DNA of 64,000 bases from contig CALJNB010000005.1 in NCBI GenBank assembly GCA_937981985.1, positions 1 to 64,000 on the forward strand, in the 5' to 3' direction. Positions 63,887 to 64,000 of the stretch are shown piece after piece. A program made the translations under genes and the position numbers. The stretch is from an uncultured bacterium (GTDB lineage: Bacteria; Myxococcota_A; Bradymonadia; Bradymonadales; Bradymonadaceae). The notes under the pieces are model-generated. The model was not told the origin of the DNA. It made no database searches and saw nothing but the letters and a program-made list of their open reading frames with translations. Position 1 is the stretch's first letter, and every line of letters starts with the position of its first letter.

Positions 63887-64000
63887 ATGAAACGCAAAAA
63901 CTTACTAAGCGCTTTAACAATATTAATGGTCGGGTTCTTCTCGTCCGGGTGTCTGGTCGTGTCCGAAAATGGCCATTACGAGACACAGTGTCGTGATGAA
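63887..64000 (+). CDS. Lipoprotein, 5' part, cut by window end
   Basis: The ATG at 63887 has GGAG 6 nt upstream and opens MKRKNLLSALTILMVGFFSSGC, a lipoprotein signal with lipobox SSGC, followed by LVVSENGHYETQCRDE to the window edge. An in-frame ATG at 63845 would put 14 residues ahead of the signal and is less likely. The mature protein has an early cysteine, in line with the neighbouring disulphide-rich lipoproteins. Confidence 0.8.
   Translation, partial: MKRKNLLSALTILMVGFFSSGCLVVSENGHYETQCRDE

Noticed and set aside
1-64000. CRISPR arrays, insertion sequences, prophage or rRNA
   Set aside because: I looked for direct repeats with regular spacers, transposase motifs, phage structural genes and rRNA and found none. 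The coding repeats found are protein-domain duplications.

Overview
The window reads as chromosomal DNA of an uncultured member of the Myxococcota (the old Deltaproteobacteria), close in style to Bradymonadia-like marine lineages. This is an inference from gene content: cysteine-rich repeat surface proteins, many lipoproteins, AgmX/TonB-like and PEGA-like proteins, FHA-domain proteins with a membrane Ser/Thr kinase, an FHA-fused sigma-54 activator, a MYXO-CTERM-like tail, and the delta-type clpP-clpX-lon order. Base composition is moderate rather than the very high G+C of cultured Myxococcales. I saw no insertion sequence, prophage, CRISPR array or rRNA.

Layout. 1-9.9 kb: the end of a giant secreted cysteine-hinge/beta-domain repeat protein, a terminator, then a promoter with an operator-like dyad driving a DUF3352-like lipoprotein and a LolD/MacB-type ABC ATPase and permease, followed by a MenH-like hydrolase. 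10-12.3 kb: an FkbM methyltransferase, a predicted barrel lipoprotein, tRNA-Pro and a 0.4-kb structured intergenic region with a tiny ORF. 12.3-16.7 kb: a complete str operon (rpsL-rpsG-fusA-tuf) with a near-perfect sigma-70 promoter and a strong terminator. 16.7-27 kb: small exported proteins, a class-B DnaJ, a zinc ribbon, a lone XdhA-type subunit, dtd, hinT, a glycosyltransferase and hypotheticals. 27-34.3 kb: a PEGA-like membrane protein, FAH hydrolase, GNAT-like protein, and a Ser/Thr kinase coupled to a partner gene. 34.3-41.2 kb: tRNA-Val, tRNA-Asp, then (minus strand) FHA-sigma-54 activator, polyprenol-phosphate sugar transferase, clpP, clpX, lon. 41.5-44.3 kb: pfkA, a GT21 glycosyltransferase, a GtrA-like protein. 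44.3-52.3 kb: an envelope/phosphosignalling island (OmpA-like, zinc-ribbon membrane coiled coil, beta-barrel, two FHA proteins, bitopic protein). 52.3-64 kb: HU/IHF, queE, two coupled P-loop kinases, an FGE-like lipoprotein, a TonB-like (EP)n protein and a run of exported proteins with TSP3, ASH and PKD folds.

How they fit together. Housekeeping units (str operon, Clp/Lon proteolysis, tRNAs) are interleaved with accessory genes whose products mostly leave the cytoplasm. Two themes recur: disulphide-rich modules in exported or periplasm-facing proteins, including an ABC permease, and Ser/Thr phosphorylation read by FHA domains. The best candidates for something undescribed are the 44-52 kb FHA/zinc-ribbon/outer-membrane island and the 5.3-9.2 kb lipoprotein-ABC operon whose permease carries the same cysteine motif as the neighbouring surface protein. 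Functions below rest on motif reading only; no database search was possible.
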